From: Brevibacterium sp.
Lineage (GTDB): Bacteria > Actinomycetota > Actinomycetes > Actinomycetales > Brevibacteriaceae
Direction: 5' to 3'
DNA: 64,000 nucleotides
Assembly: GCA_030457025.1 (NCBI GenBank)
Contig: JAKDSA010000003.1
Location: forward strand, 1-64,000
In this document: positions 1 to 10,335 of the stretch, one piece after another
How positions within the stretch are numbered: position 1 is the first letter of the stretch
How the letters are laid out: each line of letters begins with the position of its first letter
Program-made: the position numbers and the translations under genes
Notes under the pieces: generated by a model
What the model was told of the DNA's origin: nothing
Databases searched by the model: none
The model's input: only the letters and a program-made list of their open reading frames with translations

Positions 1-103
1 CCGGGCCGCCCCCCCCCCCTGGGGGGCGGCCCGGGGGCGGGGGGTTACCGGCTTACGCTAAAATTTGGGGGGGGGGGGGGGGGCCCCCCCCCCCCCCCCC
101 CCC
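1..103. repeat. Extreme G/C homopolymer tracts and inverted repeat at window edge, possible contig-end artefact
   Basis: Perfect 14-bp inverted repeat CCGGGCCGCCCCCC (1-14)/GGGGGGCGGCCCGG (21-34), then G17 (67-83) directly followed by C20 (84-103). Confidence 0.8.
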
Positions 104-130
104 TTCACTGTCTCGGATGATTCGATAGAA

Positions 131-205
131 TCAGCTGAGTGGACGTTTTCCGTGGTTCGCCTTGTTGCGGCGACGGTCGTGACGCTTACGGCTGCGCTTG
201 CTCAT
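131..205 (-). CDS. Ribosomal protein bL37-like, 24 aa (MSKRSRKRHDRRRNKANHGKRPLS)
   Basis: Manual translation of the minus strand; AGGAG Shine-Dalgarno just upstream; KR-RK-rich N-terminus and ANHGKRP C-terminus typical of actinobacterial bL37; too short for the supplied ORF track. Confidence 0.75.
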   Translation of the reverse strand: MSKRSRKRHDRRRNKANHGKRPLS

Positions 206-316
206 GACTTCACTCCTTCACTAGATACTTCATTCTTTCATGACCACTGGGCCCGGGCAAAGTGTCACTCGGGTCACGAGCTCAGGCGTAGGCGGCTGAG
301 GCAGGATGCGAGGCCA

Positions 317-931
317 TCAGGAATCGCCCATCGCATCCTGGACCCCGAGCCACGGGAACCAGCCTCGGTGCAGCACCAGCCAGGCGAGCAGACCGTATCC
401 TTCCTGTGCAGGAAGGTTGTCTCGCGATGATGCGATCTCACGCTGCCAGACCGGATGGCCGAGCAACGGCGTGAACGTATCGACATAGGCGATTCCGCGT
501 CGCTTCGCGACATCTGAGAAGCTCGTATTGAGTTCAGCGATCGCGCGATTCCGCTCGGAGTTATACTCCGGGGGTGGGCCGATGACGAACGTCGACACTT
601 TCCTCGCCAGCGCTTCGTCGAGGACATTGGCTACGTCGAGACGGGCACGAGCAACGGAACGACCGGAATCGAGGTCACCTGATCCCAGGGCCAGCACCAG
701 CCGGTTGTCACCGTCGGCGGTGAACCGCAACGACGCCTCGGCGATGGTGCGAGCATGCAGACCCGAAGAATCTTCGTGCGGTACGGCTAAAGGGAAGACT
801 CTGAGATCGGGCACGCTGGGCAACGTCCTGGCCGTGACGCGTCCGACCCACCCGAGGCCACGGCCATCGCCGTGACCGGCCACAAGAGGGCCACCGATCA
901 CAGCAACGGTCGTTGGGGTCACGGAGCTCAC
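317..931 (-). CDS. SGNH/GDSL-type hydrolase family protein
   Basis: 204-aa ORF; VAVIGGPLVAGHGDGRGLGW N-terminal block, LALGSGD and FVIGPPP blocks. Confidence 0.6.
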   Translation of the reverse strand: MSSVTPTTVAVIGGPLVAGHGDGRGLGWVGRVTARTLPSVPDLRVFPLAVPHEDSSGLHARTIAEASLRFTADGDNRLVLALGSGDLDSGRSVARARLDVANVLDEALARKVSTFVIGPPPEYNSERNRAIAELNTSFSDVAKRRGIAYVDTFTPLLGHPVWQREIASSRDNLPAQEGYGLLAWLVLHRGWFPWLGVQDAMGDS

Positions 932-3900
932 CGGCGGAAGATCCTGTCGATGACTTCCTGCTGCTGGACTTCGTGGACGTGCTTGAGCCCGGTGGCGGTT
1001 GCAGCCGAGGCAGGGCGTGAGATCAACGTCAGCTCACGATCGCCCAGGAGCTGCGGCATGTTGACTGCCATGAACGGCCAAGCGCCCTGATTCTCGGGCT
1101 CCTCCTGTGCCCAGATCAGCTGTGCGCTGTCAGGGTAACGCTCGAGCAGAGCCTTGATGGAGTCCTCATCGAGGGGGTAGAGCTGTTCGACGCGGACAAG
1201 CGCTGTCTTCGTGTCTTCACGCTTCTCACGCTGAGCCAGCAGTTCCCAGTAGAGCTTGCCGGAGACCAGCACGACGCGGTCGACCTGCTCTGGGTCGACG
1301 ACGGCATCGTCGATGACGGCTTCGAACGTTCCCGTGGTGAAGTCCTCGGGGGCGTTCGCTGCGGCCTTGAGCCGCAGCATCGACTTCGGCGTGAACACGA
1401 TGAGCGGACGTTTGTTCGTCGTCATCGCATGGCGACGCAGCAGGTGGAAGTACGACGCACCGTCCGATGGCAGAGCCACAGTCATGTTCGACTCGGCGCA
1501 CAGCGCCAGGTAGCGCTCGATGCGAGCAGAGGAGTGGTCGGGGCCCTGACCCTCGTATCCGTGGGGCAGGAGCATGACGACTCCGGAATTCTGCTGCCAC
1601 TTCTGCTCCGAGGACGAGATGAACTCGTCGATCACGGTCTGGGCGCCCTGCGCGAAGTCACCGAACTGGGCTTCCCAGGCGACTAGGGCATCCTTGCGTT
1701 CGACCGAATAGCCGTACTCGAAGCCGACTGCCGCGTACTCGCTCAGCAGGGAATCGTAGACCCAGAAGCGAGCCTGTTCGTCGCTGAGGTTCTGCAACGG
1801 CGTCCACTCGTTCCCATTGATGGAGTCGATGAGCACCGAGTGACGCTGCACGAAGGTGCCGCGACGCGAGTCCTGGCCGGCGAGGCGGACCGGGATTCCG
1901 TCCATGAGCAGCGAGCCGAAGGCCAGGAGCTCGGCGAAGCCCCAGTCGATGCCGCCAGACAGCGACATCTCCTTGCGCTTCTCGAGCAAAGCCCGCAGCT
2001 TCTTGTGGATCGTGAAGTTGTCCGGAACCGCGGCGAAGGTTTCGCCGATGTGCTGCAGGGTCTCTGTGCTGATGGCGGTCTCGGCACTGTTGAAGGCCTC
2101 GACGTCGCTGGGCACGTGCGGTGCGTTGAAGGCGTCACCGTCACCGGAGCCGGTCTCGGCCTCTTTGGTCTCGGCGAATGCCGATTCCAGCTTCGACTGG
2201 TAGTCCTTGAGCGCTTCGCTGGCCTCATCTTCAGTGATGCACTTCCTGCCGACGAGGGACTCGGTGTACAGCTTGCGCACCGAGCCCTTCTTCTCGATGA
2301 GGGAGTACATCAGCGGCTGGGTCATCGATGGGTCATCGCCCTCATTGTGTCCGCGGCGGCGGTAGCAGACGAGGTCGATGACAACGTCGCGGTTGAATTC
2401 GTGCCGGTATTCGAACGCCAGGCGTGTGGCTCGAACGACTGCTTCGGGGTCATCGCCGTTGACGTGGAAGATCGGTGCGTTGATCGACTTTGCGACGTCG
2501 GTGCAGTAGAAGGACGAGCGGGCCGAAGCCGGCGGAGTGGTGAAGCCGACCTGGTTGTTGATGATGATGTGGACGGTTCCACCGGTTCGGTAGCCACGCA
2601 GCTCCGAGAGGTTGAGGGTCTCGGTCACGACGCCCTGGCCCGCGAACGCCGCGTCACCGTGGACGAGGACGGGAAGCACAGTGAATCCGGCCTCGCCCTG
2701 GTCGATGAGGTCCTGCTTGGCGCGCACGATGCCCTCGAGGACCGGATTGACGGTCTCGAGGTGGCTGGGGTTGGCGGCGACGTAGACATCGGTCGAATTG
2801 CCGGACGGCGAGGTGAACGAGCCCTCGGTGCCCAAGTGGTACTTGACATCGCCGGAGCCCTGGACGCTGTCCGGGGACATCGTCCCGTCGAACTCGCGGA
2901 ACATCTGCGCGTAGGACTTGCCTGCGATGTTGGTGAGGACGTTGAGACGGCCACGGTGAGCCATGCCGATGGCGACCTGCTCGATACCGGTGTCCGCGGA
3001 CTGGTTGAGCACTTCGTCGAGGAGCACGATGGCTGACTCGCCGCCCTCGAGGCTGAAGCGCTTCTGACCGATGTACTTCGTCTGCAGGAAGGTCTCGAAG
3101 GCTTCGGCTGCGTTGAGACGGCCGAGGATGTGTCCCTGCTCTGAACGTGTCAGCTCCTGGTGCGGAACCTCGATCTTGGCTTGGAACCAGCGGCGCTGCA
3201 ACGGGTCGGCAATGTGCATGTACTCGAACCCGATGGTCCGGCAGTAGCTCTCGCGCAGGAGTCCGAGGATACTGCGGAAGGGCATCATCGGCTTGGCGCC
3301 GAAGCCGCCTGTGGGGAACTCGCGTTCGAGATCCCACAGAGTCAGACCGTGCTGATTGATGTCGAGATCAGGGTGTGAACGCTGGCGATACACGAGTGGA
3401 TCGATGTTCGCCATGAGGTGACCGCGGGTGCGATAGGCATCGATGAGTTCGATGACGCGGGCGGTCTTGTTGACATCGTCCTGATCTTCGGCAGAGACGT
3501 CGGGCACCCAGCGCACAGGCTCGTAGGGCAGTCGCAGTGACTCGAAGACGTCGTCGTAAAAGCCGTCTTCGCCGAGGAGATAGCTGTGGATGAGTTTGAG
3601 GAACTCACCGGATCCTGCCCCCTGGATCACGCGGTGATCGTAGGTGGAGGTCAGCGTGAGCACCTTGGACACTGCGAGCTTGTTGATCGTGTGCTGGCTG
3701 GCGCCCTGGAACTCCGCAGGATAGTCGAGTGCACCGACGCCGACGATGCAGCCTTGGCCTTTGGTCAGACGCGGCACTGAGTGCACGGTTCCGATGCCGC
3801 CGGGATTGGTCAGTGAGACTGTGGTGCCTGCGAAATCGTCAGCCGTGAGCTTTCCCTGCCGAGCCTTGTCGACGAGACCATCATAGGCATCGACGAACTG

Positions 3901-4689
3901 GCGGAAGGTCAGGGTCTCGGCCTTCTTGACGTTCGGCACCAGGAGTGTGCGCGAACCGTCCTTCTTCGGCACGTCGATCGCGAGGCCGAAATTGATGTGA
4001 GCCGGAGAGACCATGACGGGCTTGCCATCGCGAGTGTCATAGGACACGTTCTGCGACGGGAAGTTCTGCAGGGCCCGGATCACGGCAAAGCCGATGAGGT
4101 GGGTGAATGAGACTTTTCCACCTCGAGTCCGCTTGAGGTGAGAGTTGATGACGATGCGGTTGTCGATGAGCGCCTTGGCCGGCAGCGCCCGCACGGACGT
4201 GGCTGTGGGCACCTCGATCGAATCATCCATGTTCTTGGCGATCAGCTTCGCCGGGCCGCGCAGTGGAGTGACAGTCTCTTCGGGAGCCGGCTTTGGCTCG
4301 GTGTCCTTGACAACAACCTTGGGCACTGACTTGGTCTCGGCCTTCAGCGTCTCAGTCTGAGCCGAGGACGGGGAGACTCCGCGCGGGCTTTCGTCCGGAG
4401 CGGCATCCGCTGTGGACGAGTCGGACTTGTCCGCAGACTTCGCCGAAGCCTGAGAAGCCGGTTTCGCTTTTGTCTTCGCGGCTGGCTTGGCGCCGGTCTT
4501 CGCTGTGGGTTCGGCGTCGGCAGTCTTCGCTGCCGGCCCATTCCCGTTCTTTTCGTACTTGTCGAAGAACGGCCACCACGACTGGTCGACGGAGTTCTTA
4601 TCGGACTTGTACTGTTCATACAATTCCTCGACCAACCACTCGTTCGACCCGAAGTCATCGACGGTGCGGTTCGGAGTATTGACGGACAC
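928..4689 (-). CDS. kgd: Multifunctional 2-oxoglutarate decarboxylase / 2-oxoglutarate dehydrogenase E1 with fused E2 catalytic domain
   Basis: 1253 aa; N-terminus NEWLVEELYEQYKSDKNSVDQSWWPFF; E2 acyltransferase block (YDHRVIQGAGSGEFL) fused to ThDP E1 blocks (GMAHRGRLNVL, HGDAAFAGQGVV, YRRRGHNEGDDPS). Confidence 0.95.
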   Translation of the reverse strand: MSVNTPNRTVDDFGSNEWLVEELYEQYKSDKNSVDQSWWPFFDKYEKNGNGPAAKTADAEPTAKTGAKPAAKTKAKPASQASAKSADKSDSSTADAAPDESPRGVSPSSAQTETLKAETKSVPKVVVKDTEPKPAPEETVTPLRGPAKLIAKNMDDSIEVPTATSVRALPAKALIDNRIVINSHLKRTRGGKVSFTHLIGFAVIRALQNFPSQNVSYDTRDGKPVMVSPAHINFGLAIDVPKKDGSRTLLVPNVKKAETLTFRQFVDAYDGLVDKARQGKLTADDFAGTTVSLTNPGGIGTVHSVPRLTKGQGCIVGVGALDYPAEFQGASQHTINKLAVSKVLTLTSTYDHRVIQGAGSGEFLKLIHSYLLGEDGFYDDVFESLRLPYEPVRWVPDVSAEDQDDVNKTARVIELIDAYRTRGHLMANIDPLVYRQRSHPDLDINQHGLTLWDLEREFPTGGFGAKPMMPFRSILGLLRESYCRTIGFEYMHIADPLQRRWFQAKIEVPHQELTRSEQGHILGRLNAAEAFETFLQTKYIGQKRFSLEGGESAIVLLDEVLNQSADTGIEQVAIGMAHRGRLNVLTNIAGKSYAQMFREFDGTMSPDSVQGSGDVKYHLGTEGSFTSPSGNSTDVYVAANPSHLETVNPVLEGIVRAKQDLIDQGEAGFTVLPVLVHGDAAFAGQGVVTETLNLSELRGYRTGGTVHIIINNQVGFTTPPASARSSFYCTDVAKSINAPIFHVNGDDPEAVVRATRLAFEYRHEFNRDVVIDLVCYRRRGHNEGDDPSMTQPLMYSLIEKKGSVRKLYTESLVGRKCITEDEASEALKDYQSKLESAFAETKEAETGSGDGDAFNAPHVPSDVEAFNSAETAISTETLQHIGETFAAVPDNFTIHKKLRALLEKRKEMSLSGGIDWGFAELLAFGSLLMDGIPVRLAGQDSRRGTFVQRHSVLIDSINGNEWTPLQNLSDEQARFWVYDSLLSEYAAVGFEYGYSVERKDALVAWEAQFGDFAQGAQTVIDEFISSSEQKWQQNSGVVMLLPHGYEGQGPDHSSARIERYLALCAESNMTVALPSDGASYFHLLRRHAMTTNKRPLIVFTPKSMLRLKAAANAPEDFTTGTFEAVIDDAVVDPEQVDRVVLVSGKLYWELLAQREKREDTKTALVRVEQLYPLDEDSIKALLERYPDSAQLIWAQEEPENQGAWPFMAVNMPQLLGDRELTLISRPASAATATGLKHVHEVQQQEVIDRIFRR

Positions 4690-4748
4690 GGCGTTGATCG
4701 CCTACTTCCTGCTTCAAGAATTGCTGCTTAACGACATCACCAGCCTAA

Positions 4749-6248
<1,500 letters not shown>

Positions 6249-6257
6249 GCTCTGTCC

Positions 6258-6380
6258 ATGCACAGTGACAGTCCCGGCCGGCGGGAAGCCGGCGCCCCAG
6301 ACGACGATCCTCACCCCCCGAGGTTGGATCACAGCACTGACCCTGATCCCCTGACCGCGAGCGGTGGGGATCGTCCCTGA
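6258..6380 (+). CDS. Possible small ORF (40 aa, Pro/Asp-rich), stop codon overlapping the downstream ATG
   Basis: ATG...TGA frame MHSDSPGRREAGAPDDDPHPPRLDHSTDPDPLTASGGDRP; TGATG overlap with the CDS at 6380. Confidence 0.3.
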   Translation: MHSDSPGRREAGAPDDDPHPPRLDHSTDPDPLTASGGDRP

Positions 6381-7708
6381 TGGAATGGCTGTACCTTGCA
6401 TTAGCCCTCATCCTCATCTGCGGCACCGGCGTCTTCGTCGCTGCTGAGTTCTCTCTCCTCACACTCGACCGGCACACCGCCGACAAGGCGGTGGAGCAGG
6501 GCGTGGTCGGTGCTAAGACGCTGCGGCGTTCGATGACCCACCTATCCACACAGCTGTCTGCCGCCCAGGTGGGCATCACGATCACGACGCTGCTGACCGG
6601 CTACCTGATGGAGCCGTCTCTGGGCAAGCTCCTGGCCCCTGTCTTCGAGTCGATTGGAGCCAGCCCCGGGATCGCAGCCCCGATCGCGCTGACGATCGCA
6701 CTCATCGTGTCCACGTTCTTGTCGATGATCTTCGGCGAACTGGTGCCGAAGAATCTGGCGATTGCCGTGCCGCTGGCCACCGGACGCATTGCAGCGCCGG
6801 TGCAGTATGTCTTCTCCATCGCATTCAAACCTGTGATCAGCGTGCTCAACGGCACCGCGAACAAGATCCTGCTGTCCGTCGGCATAGAGCCGCAGGAAGA
6901 GGGATCGGTCGGTCGCTCGCCCGAAGAGCTCACGTCTCTGGTGCGGCACTCCGCCGAAGAGGGAATGCTCGACGAGCAGACTGCCGATCTTCTCGAACGG
7001 ACCCTGAGCTTCTCCGAGCGCACCGCAGAGGACGTGATGACTCCGCGCACCCGCATGTCATCGGTGGTCAAGGACACGACTGCACGCCAGATCATCGAAC
7101 AGGCTCGAGACACCGGATTCTCCCGTTTCCCGGTCGCAGGGGAGGACAAGGACCATATCGTGGGCGTCGTCCACGTCAAGCAGGCATTCGCGGTTCCGCT
7201 CGCCAATCGAGACGACGCGTATGCCGGGGGACTGATGACCGAGGTGACCGAGATTCCCGAAACACTCTTGCTCGATCCGCTCCTCATGGAACTACGGGCC
7301 AAGGGCCTGCAGATGGCCGTCGTCGTCGACGAATTCGGAGGCACGGCCGGTGTCGTGACGCTCGAAGACGTCGTCGAAGAGCTCGTCGGCGAGGTCGCCG
7401 ACGAACACGACCGGATGCGGGTGGCGGCGCGGCCCGCCCGTGATGGAACGTGGATCGTTCCCGGACAGCTTCGTCCCGACGAGGTCTCGTCGACGATCGG
7501 GCTCGAGATCCCGGAGGATTCCGATTATGAGACTTTGGCGGGCTTCGTCCTCAAAGAAATGGGCCGAATCCCGGACCCAGGCGACCAGATCCGCACCGAG
7601 GACGCGCTCATCCGCGTCGAGCGGATGCACGGTCGCCGCATCGAACGGCTGCGCATTCTCCTTCGCGCGACCGACGCGGTCGGCTATGAACAGGGAGGTG
7701 ACTTCTGA
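6380..7708 (+). CDS. Hemolysin/CNNM (CorC-like) family membrane protein with CBS and transporter-associated domain
   Basis: 442 aa; AAEFSLLTLDRH, FGELVPKNLAIAVP, VMTPRTRMSSV, VVDEFGGTAGVVTLEDVVEELVGEV. Confidence 0.88.
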   Translation: MEWLYLALALILICGTGVFVAAEFSLLTLDRHTADKAVEQGVVGAKTLRRSMTHLSTQLSAAQVGITITTLLTGYLMEPSLGKLLAPVFESIGASPGIAAPIALTIALIVSTFLSMIFGELVPKNLAIAVPLATGRIAAPVQYVFSIAFKPVISVLNGTANKILLSVGIEPQEEGSVGRSPEELTSLVRHSAEEGMLDEQTADLLERTLSFSERTAEDVMTPRTRMSSVVKDTTARQIIEQARDTGFSRFPVAGEDKDHIVGVVHVKQAFAVPLANRDDAYAGGLMTEVTEIPETLLLDPLLMELRAKGLQMAVVVDEFGGTAGVVTLEDVVEELVGEVADEHDRMRVAARPARDGTWIVPGQLRPDEVSSTIGLEIPEDSDYETLAGFVLKEMGRIPDPGDQIRTEDALIRVERMHGRRIERLRILLRATDAVGYEQGGDF

Positions 7709-8763
7709 TGAGCGCTGATTGGATGGGCCTCATTTGGTTCGTTGTCCTGCTTCTGGGCAACTCCTTCTTCGTTGCCGCTGAATTCGCCGTGGTCGCGGCT
7801 AAACGCTCGCAGCTCGAGCCCCGAGCGCAGGAGGGGTCATCCGCTGCGAAGACCGCTCTCTACGCGATGGAGCATGTTTCGGTGATGTTGGCGATCTGCC
7901 AGCTCGGAATCACCGTCTGCTCCCTGTTGCTGGGCAATGTTGCAGAACCGGCGATCCACCACCTCTTGTCCGGACCGCTCGAGGGACTGGGCATTCCGGC
8001 GGGCCTGTCCTCGACGATCTCCTTCATTCTGGCTCTCGGCGTCGTCACATATCTGCACGTGGTGATCGGCGAGATGGTGCCGAAGAACATGGCCCTGGCA
8101 GGTTCGGCTCGCGCCGTGATGCTGTTGGCGCCACCGCTCGTCTTCCTCTCCCGAGTGTTCGGCTTCGTCATCAAGCCGTTGAACGGCCTGGCCAACTCGA
8201 TCCTGCATCTGTTCAAGATCGAGGCCCGCGACGAGGTCAACGAGGCTTTTACGATCGAGCAGGTCGAATCGATCGTCGCCGAGTCCAAACGCGAGGGTCT
8301 GCTCACCGACGACACAGGGCTGCTCAAGGGCGCGCTGGAGTTCAGTGACAAGACCGCCGCCGACATCATGGTGCCCATGTCTGAGCTGATCACCATATCC
8401 TCGAACGTGACCCCAGATGAGCTCGTCACATTGGTCGGCAAGACGGGTTTCTCCCGGTATTTCGTCGTCGACCAGGATGGGTACCCTCAGGACTATCTCC
8501 ACATCAAGGACGTCCTCTACGCCGACAGCCACTTAGAGTATGGTGCGCCGATTCCCGGGAAGCGATTCCGCCCCCTGTTCACGGTGACATCGGACGATGA
8601 AGTGGAAGAGGCTCTGTCCCAGATGCAGAAGGCAGGCATCCACGTGGCCAGGGTCATCTCTGCGGAGGGTGACGTGTTGGGACTGCTCTTCCTCGAGGAC
8701 GTCTTGGAAGAGCTCGTCGGAGAAGTCCAGGACGCCATGCAGCGGAGCCGCTACCAGTATTGA
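7708..8763 (+). CDS. Hemolysin/CNNM family membrane protein with CBS domains
   Basis: 351 aa; AAEFAVVAAKRSQLE, IGEMVPKNMALAG, IMVPMSELITI, LLFLEDVLEELVGEV; ATGA overlap with the upstream gene. Confidence 0.88.
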   Translation: MSADWMGLIWFVVLLLGNSFFVAAEFAVVAAKRSQLEPRAQEGSSAAKTALYAMEHVSVMLAICQLGITVCSLLLGNVAEPAIHHLLSGPLEGLGIPAGLSSTISFILALGVVTYLHVVIGEMVPKNMALAGSARAVMLLAPPLVFLSRVFGFVIKPLNGLANSILHLFKIEARDEVNEAFTIEQVESIVAESKREGLLTDDTGLLKGALEFSDKTAADIMVPMSELITISSNVTPDELVTLVGKTGFSRYFVVDQDGYPQDYLHIKDVLYADSHLEYGAPIPGKRFRPLFTVTSDDEVEEALSQMQKAGIHVARVISAEGDVLGLLFLEDVLEELVGEVQDAMQRSRYQY

Positions 8764-8827
8764 GCATGACATCTCGCACAGATGACGATGAATCTGTGAC
8801 ACGCGTCATCCAATTGCACGGTCGTTT

Positions 8828-8957
8828 GTAACAATATGTTACTAATCGCCCCTCCCAGATGCCGAAAATGCGCGTTCTGTGTCCGTCCGGCGAGGGGAAA
8901 AACGGCTGTAACACGAGGTCACACGCCAAGTGTGAACGGAAAGTGACAATCTGTAAC
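8828..8957 (+). promoter_or_regulatory. Three GTNAC-N5-GTNAC direct repeats, candidate MtrA-type response-regulator sites
   Basis: GTAAC-aatat-GTTAC (8828-8842), GTAAC-acgag-GTCAC (8908-8922), GTGAC-aatct-GTAAC (8943-8957), all within 220 bp upstream of the peptidase start. Confidence 0.5.
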
Positions 8958-9040
8958 GAGGTCGTTATAGTGTTGTGACATAAGGTTTTCGTTCGCCGGG
9001 ATCCATAGCGGCCGAAATACGGACAACAGTACGGAGTAAT

Positions 9041-10078
9041 ATGTCGAGTGAGTCCTCGACCGCAGAGTCGCAGCCGGTTCGCCGTCGCGATCTGCGCAAG
9101 CAGCACACCTCTTCAGGCGTTCCAACTGTCTTTTCCAAGCGGAGTGCGACAGCGGTGTCGCAGCACTCGGCTTCGACTCCTTCGCCCGCCCTATCGCCGC
9201 GTCGCGCCGCGATGGCGGCAGAAGCCAGAGCAGCAGCCGGTTCGTCACGACGGGCTGCGATGGCCAAGGAAGCCGAAGCGCGTCCCGATCACAGCGGTTC
9301 CGCTTTCGTCGCCGCTCGGATGGGCAGCCGCGGATCGGACGGATCTCTTCTGCGCTCGGTGCGTCGACGTCGTGTCACGACGTTCTCCGCATTGGCCACT
9401 GTGTCTGTGACGGGAACCGCCATCGCGGCCGTCATGGTCGCCGGCAACATGAGCGCCAACCAGGAAGTCAAAGTCGACGAGACGGTTGCCGACAGCCAGA
9501 CCCGCGCCATCAGCTCGGAGTCCGTGTCGGCCGATATCAAGGCGGATGACGAGAAGACAAGTATGGCCATCGGCGCCCCGAGTGCCAAGCAGACCAAGGT
9601 GAAGGCCGCTTCGCGTGCCATCACCAAGACTGTTCTTCCCGGATGCGACGGCGAAGTGCCGAAGGGTGACGCATCGAACGGTGAGGTCCCCGAGGATTGG
9701 CTGTGTGAGATCGGCGTCGGCAAGCACAAGCTGCGCTCGGACGCTGCCGTGTCCTTCGCCAAGATGAATGCTGCGTTTAAGAAGGACACCGGCAAGGAGC
9801 TGGCTGTCACCGACTCGTATCGCTCGCTGGAATCCCAGATCTCCGTCGCAGAACGCAAACCCGGATTCGCCGCTCGTCCCGGCACCTCCAACCACGGGTG
9901 GGGAATTGCGCTGGACCTCGGTGGGGGAACTCAGAACGGAACCGGTGTGCAGTATGAGTGGCTCGTGGCCAACGGTGAGAAGTACGGGTGGGAGAATCCG
10001 GACTGGGCGAAGCGCAACTCGTATGAACTCTGGCACTGGGAATACGTGCCAGGGCGCAAGGATCTCAAGGGCGCCTGA
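9041..10078 (+). CDS. M15-family D-alanyl-D-alanine carboxypeptidase (VanY-like), membrane anchored
   Basis: Ser/Ala-rich N-terminus, one TM segment, then SYRSLESQ, PGTSNHGWGIALDLGGG, HWEYVPG. Confidence 0.85.
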   Translation: MSSESSTAESQPVRRRDLRKQHTSSGVPTVFSKRSATAVSQHSASTPSPALSPRRAAMAAEARAAAGSSRRAAMAKEAEARPDHSGSAFVAARMGSRGSDGSLLRSVRRRRVTTFSALATVSVTGTAIAAVMVAGNMSANQEVKVDETVADSQTRAISSESVSADIKADDEKTSMAIGAPSAKQTKVKAASRAITKTVLPGCDGEVPKGDASNGEVPEDWLCEIGVGKHKLRSDAAVSFAKMNAAFKKDTGKELAVTDSYRSLESQISVAERKPGFAARPGTSNHGWGIALDLGGGTQNGTGVQYEWLVANGEKYGWENPDWAKRNSYELWHWEYVPGRKDLKGA

Positions 10079-10085
10079 CGCTGAG

Positions 10086-10127
10086 AACCGCGTGCAATCG
10101 AATCTCGATTGCACGCGGTTTCGTTTT
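10086..10127 (+). terminator. Intrinsic terminator
   Basis: AACCGCGTGCAATCGA-ATC-TCGATTGCACGCGGTT (16-bp stem) followed by TCGTTTT. Confidence 0.85.
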
Positions 10128-10165
10128 GGGAGCCACGACAATACGGTGATAGCATTGCATGCGTT

Positions 10166-10241
10166 GCCCGCGTAGCTCAGTGGATAGAGCGTCTGCCTCC
10201 GGAGCAGAAGGTCGTAGGTTCGAATCCTGTCGCGGGCACCA
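10166..10241 (+). tRNA. tRNA-Arg(CCG), 3' CCA encoded
   Basis: GCCCGCG...CGCGGGC acceptor, anticodon stem-loop TCTGC-CTCCGGA-GCAGA, T-loop TTCGAAT. Confidence 0.93.
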
Positions 10242-10335
10242 TGCGCCGCCCTCCTCATCACCTGAGGTGGGCGGTTTCTGCTACCACCGATTACGGTGGT
10301 CCGTAACGAACCTCAACCAGCTGACGAAGGCCGTG

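Noticed and set aside
1840-3036. 398-aa plus-strand ORF antisense to kgd
   Set aside because: High-GC antisense frame over an unambiguous, well-conserved CDS; composition is not protein-like.
8764-9040. c-di-AMP (ydaO-type) riboswitch upstream of the cell-wall peptidase
   Set aside because: No recognisable ydaO core; the region is better explained by GTNAC direct repeats.
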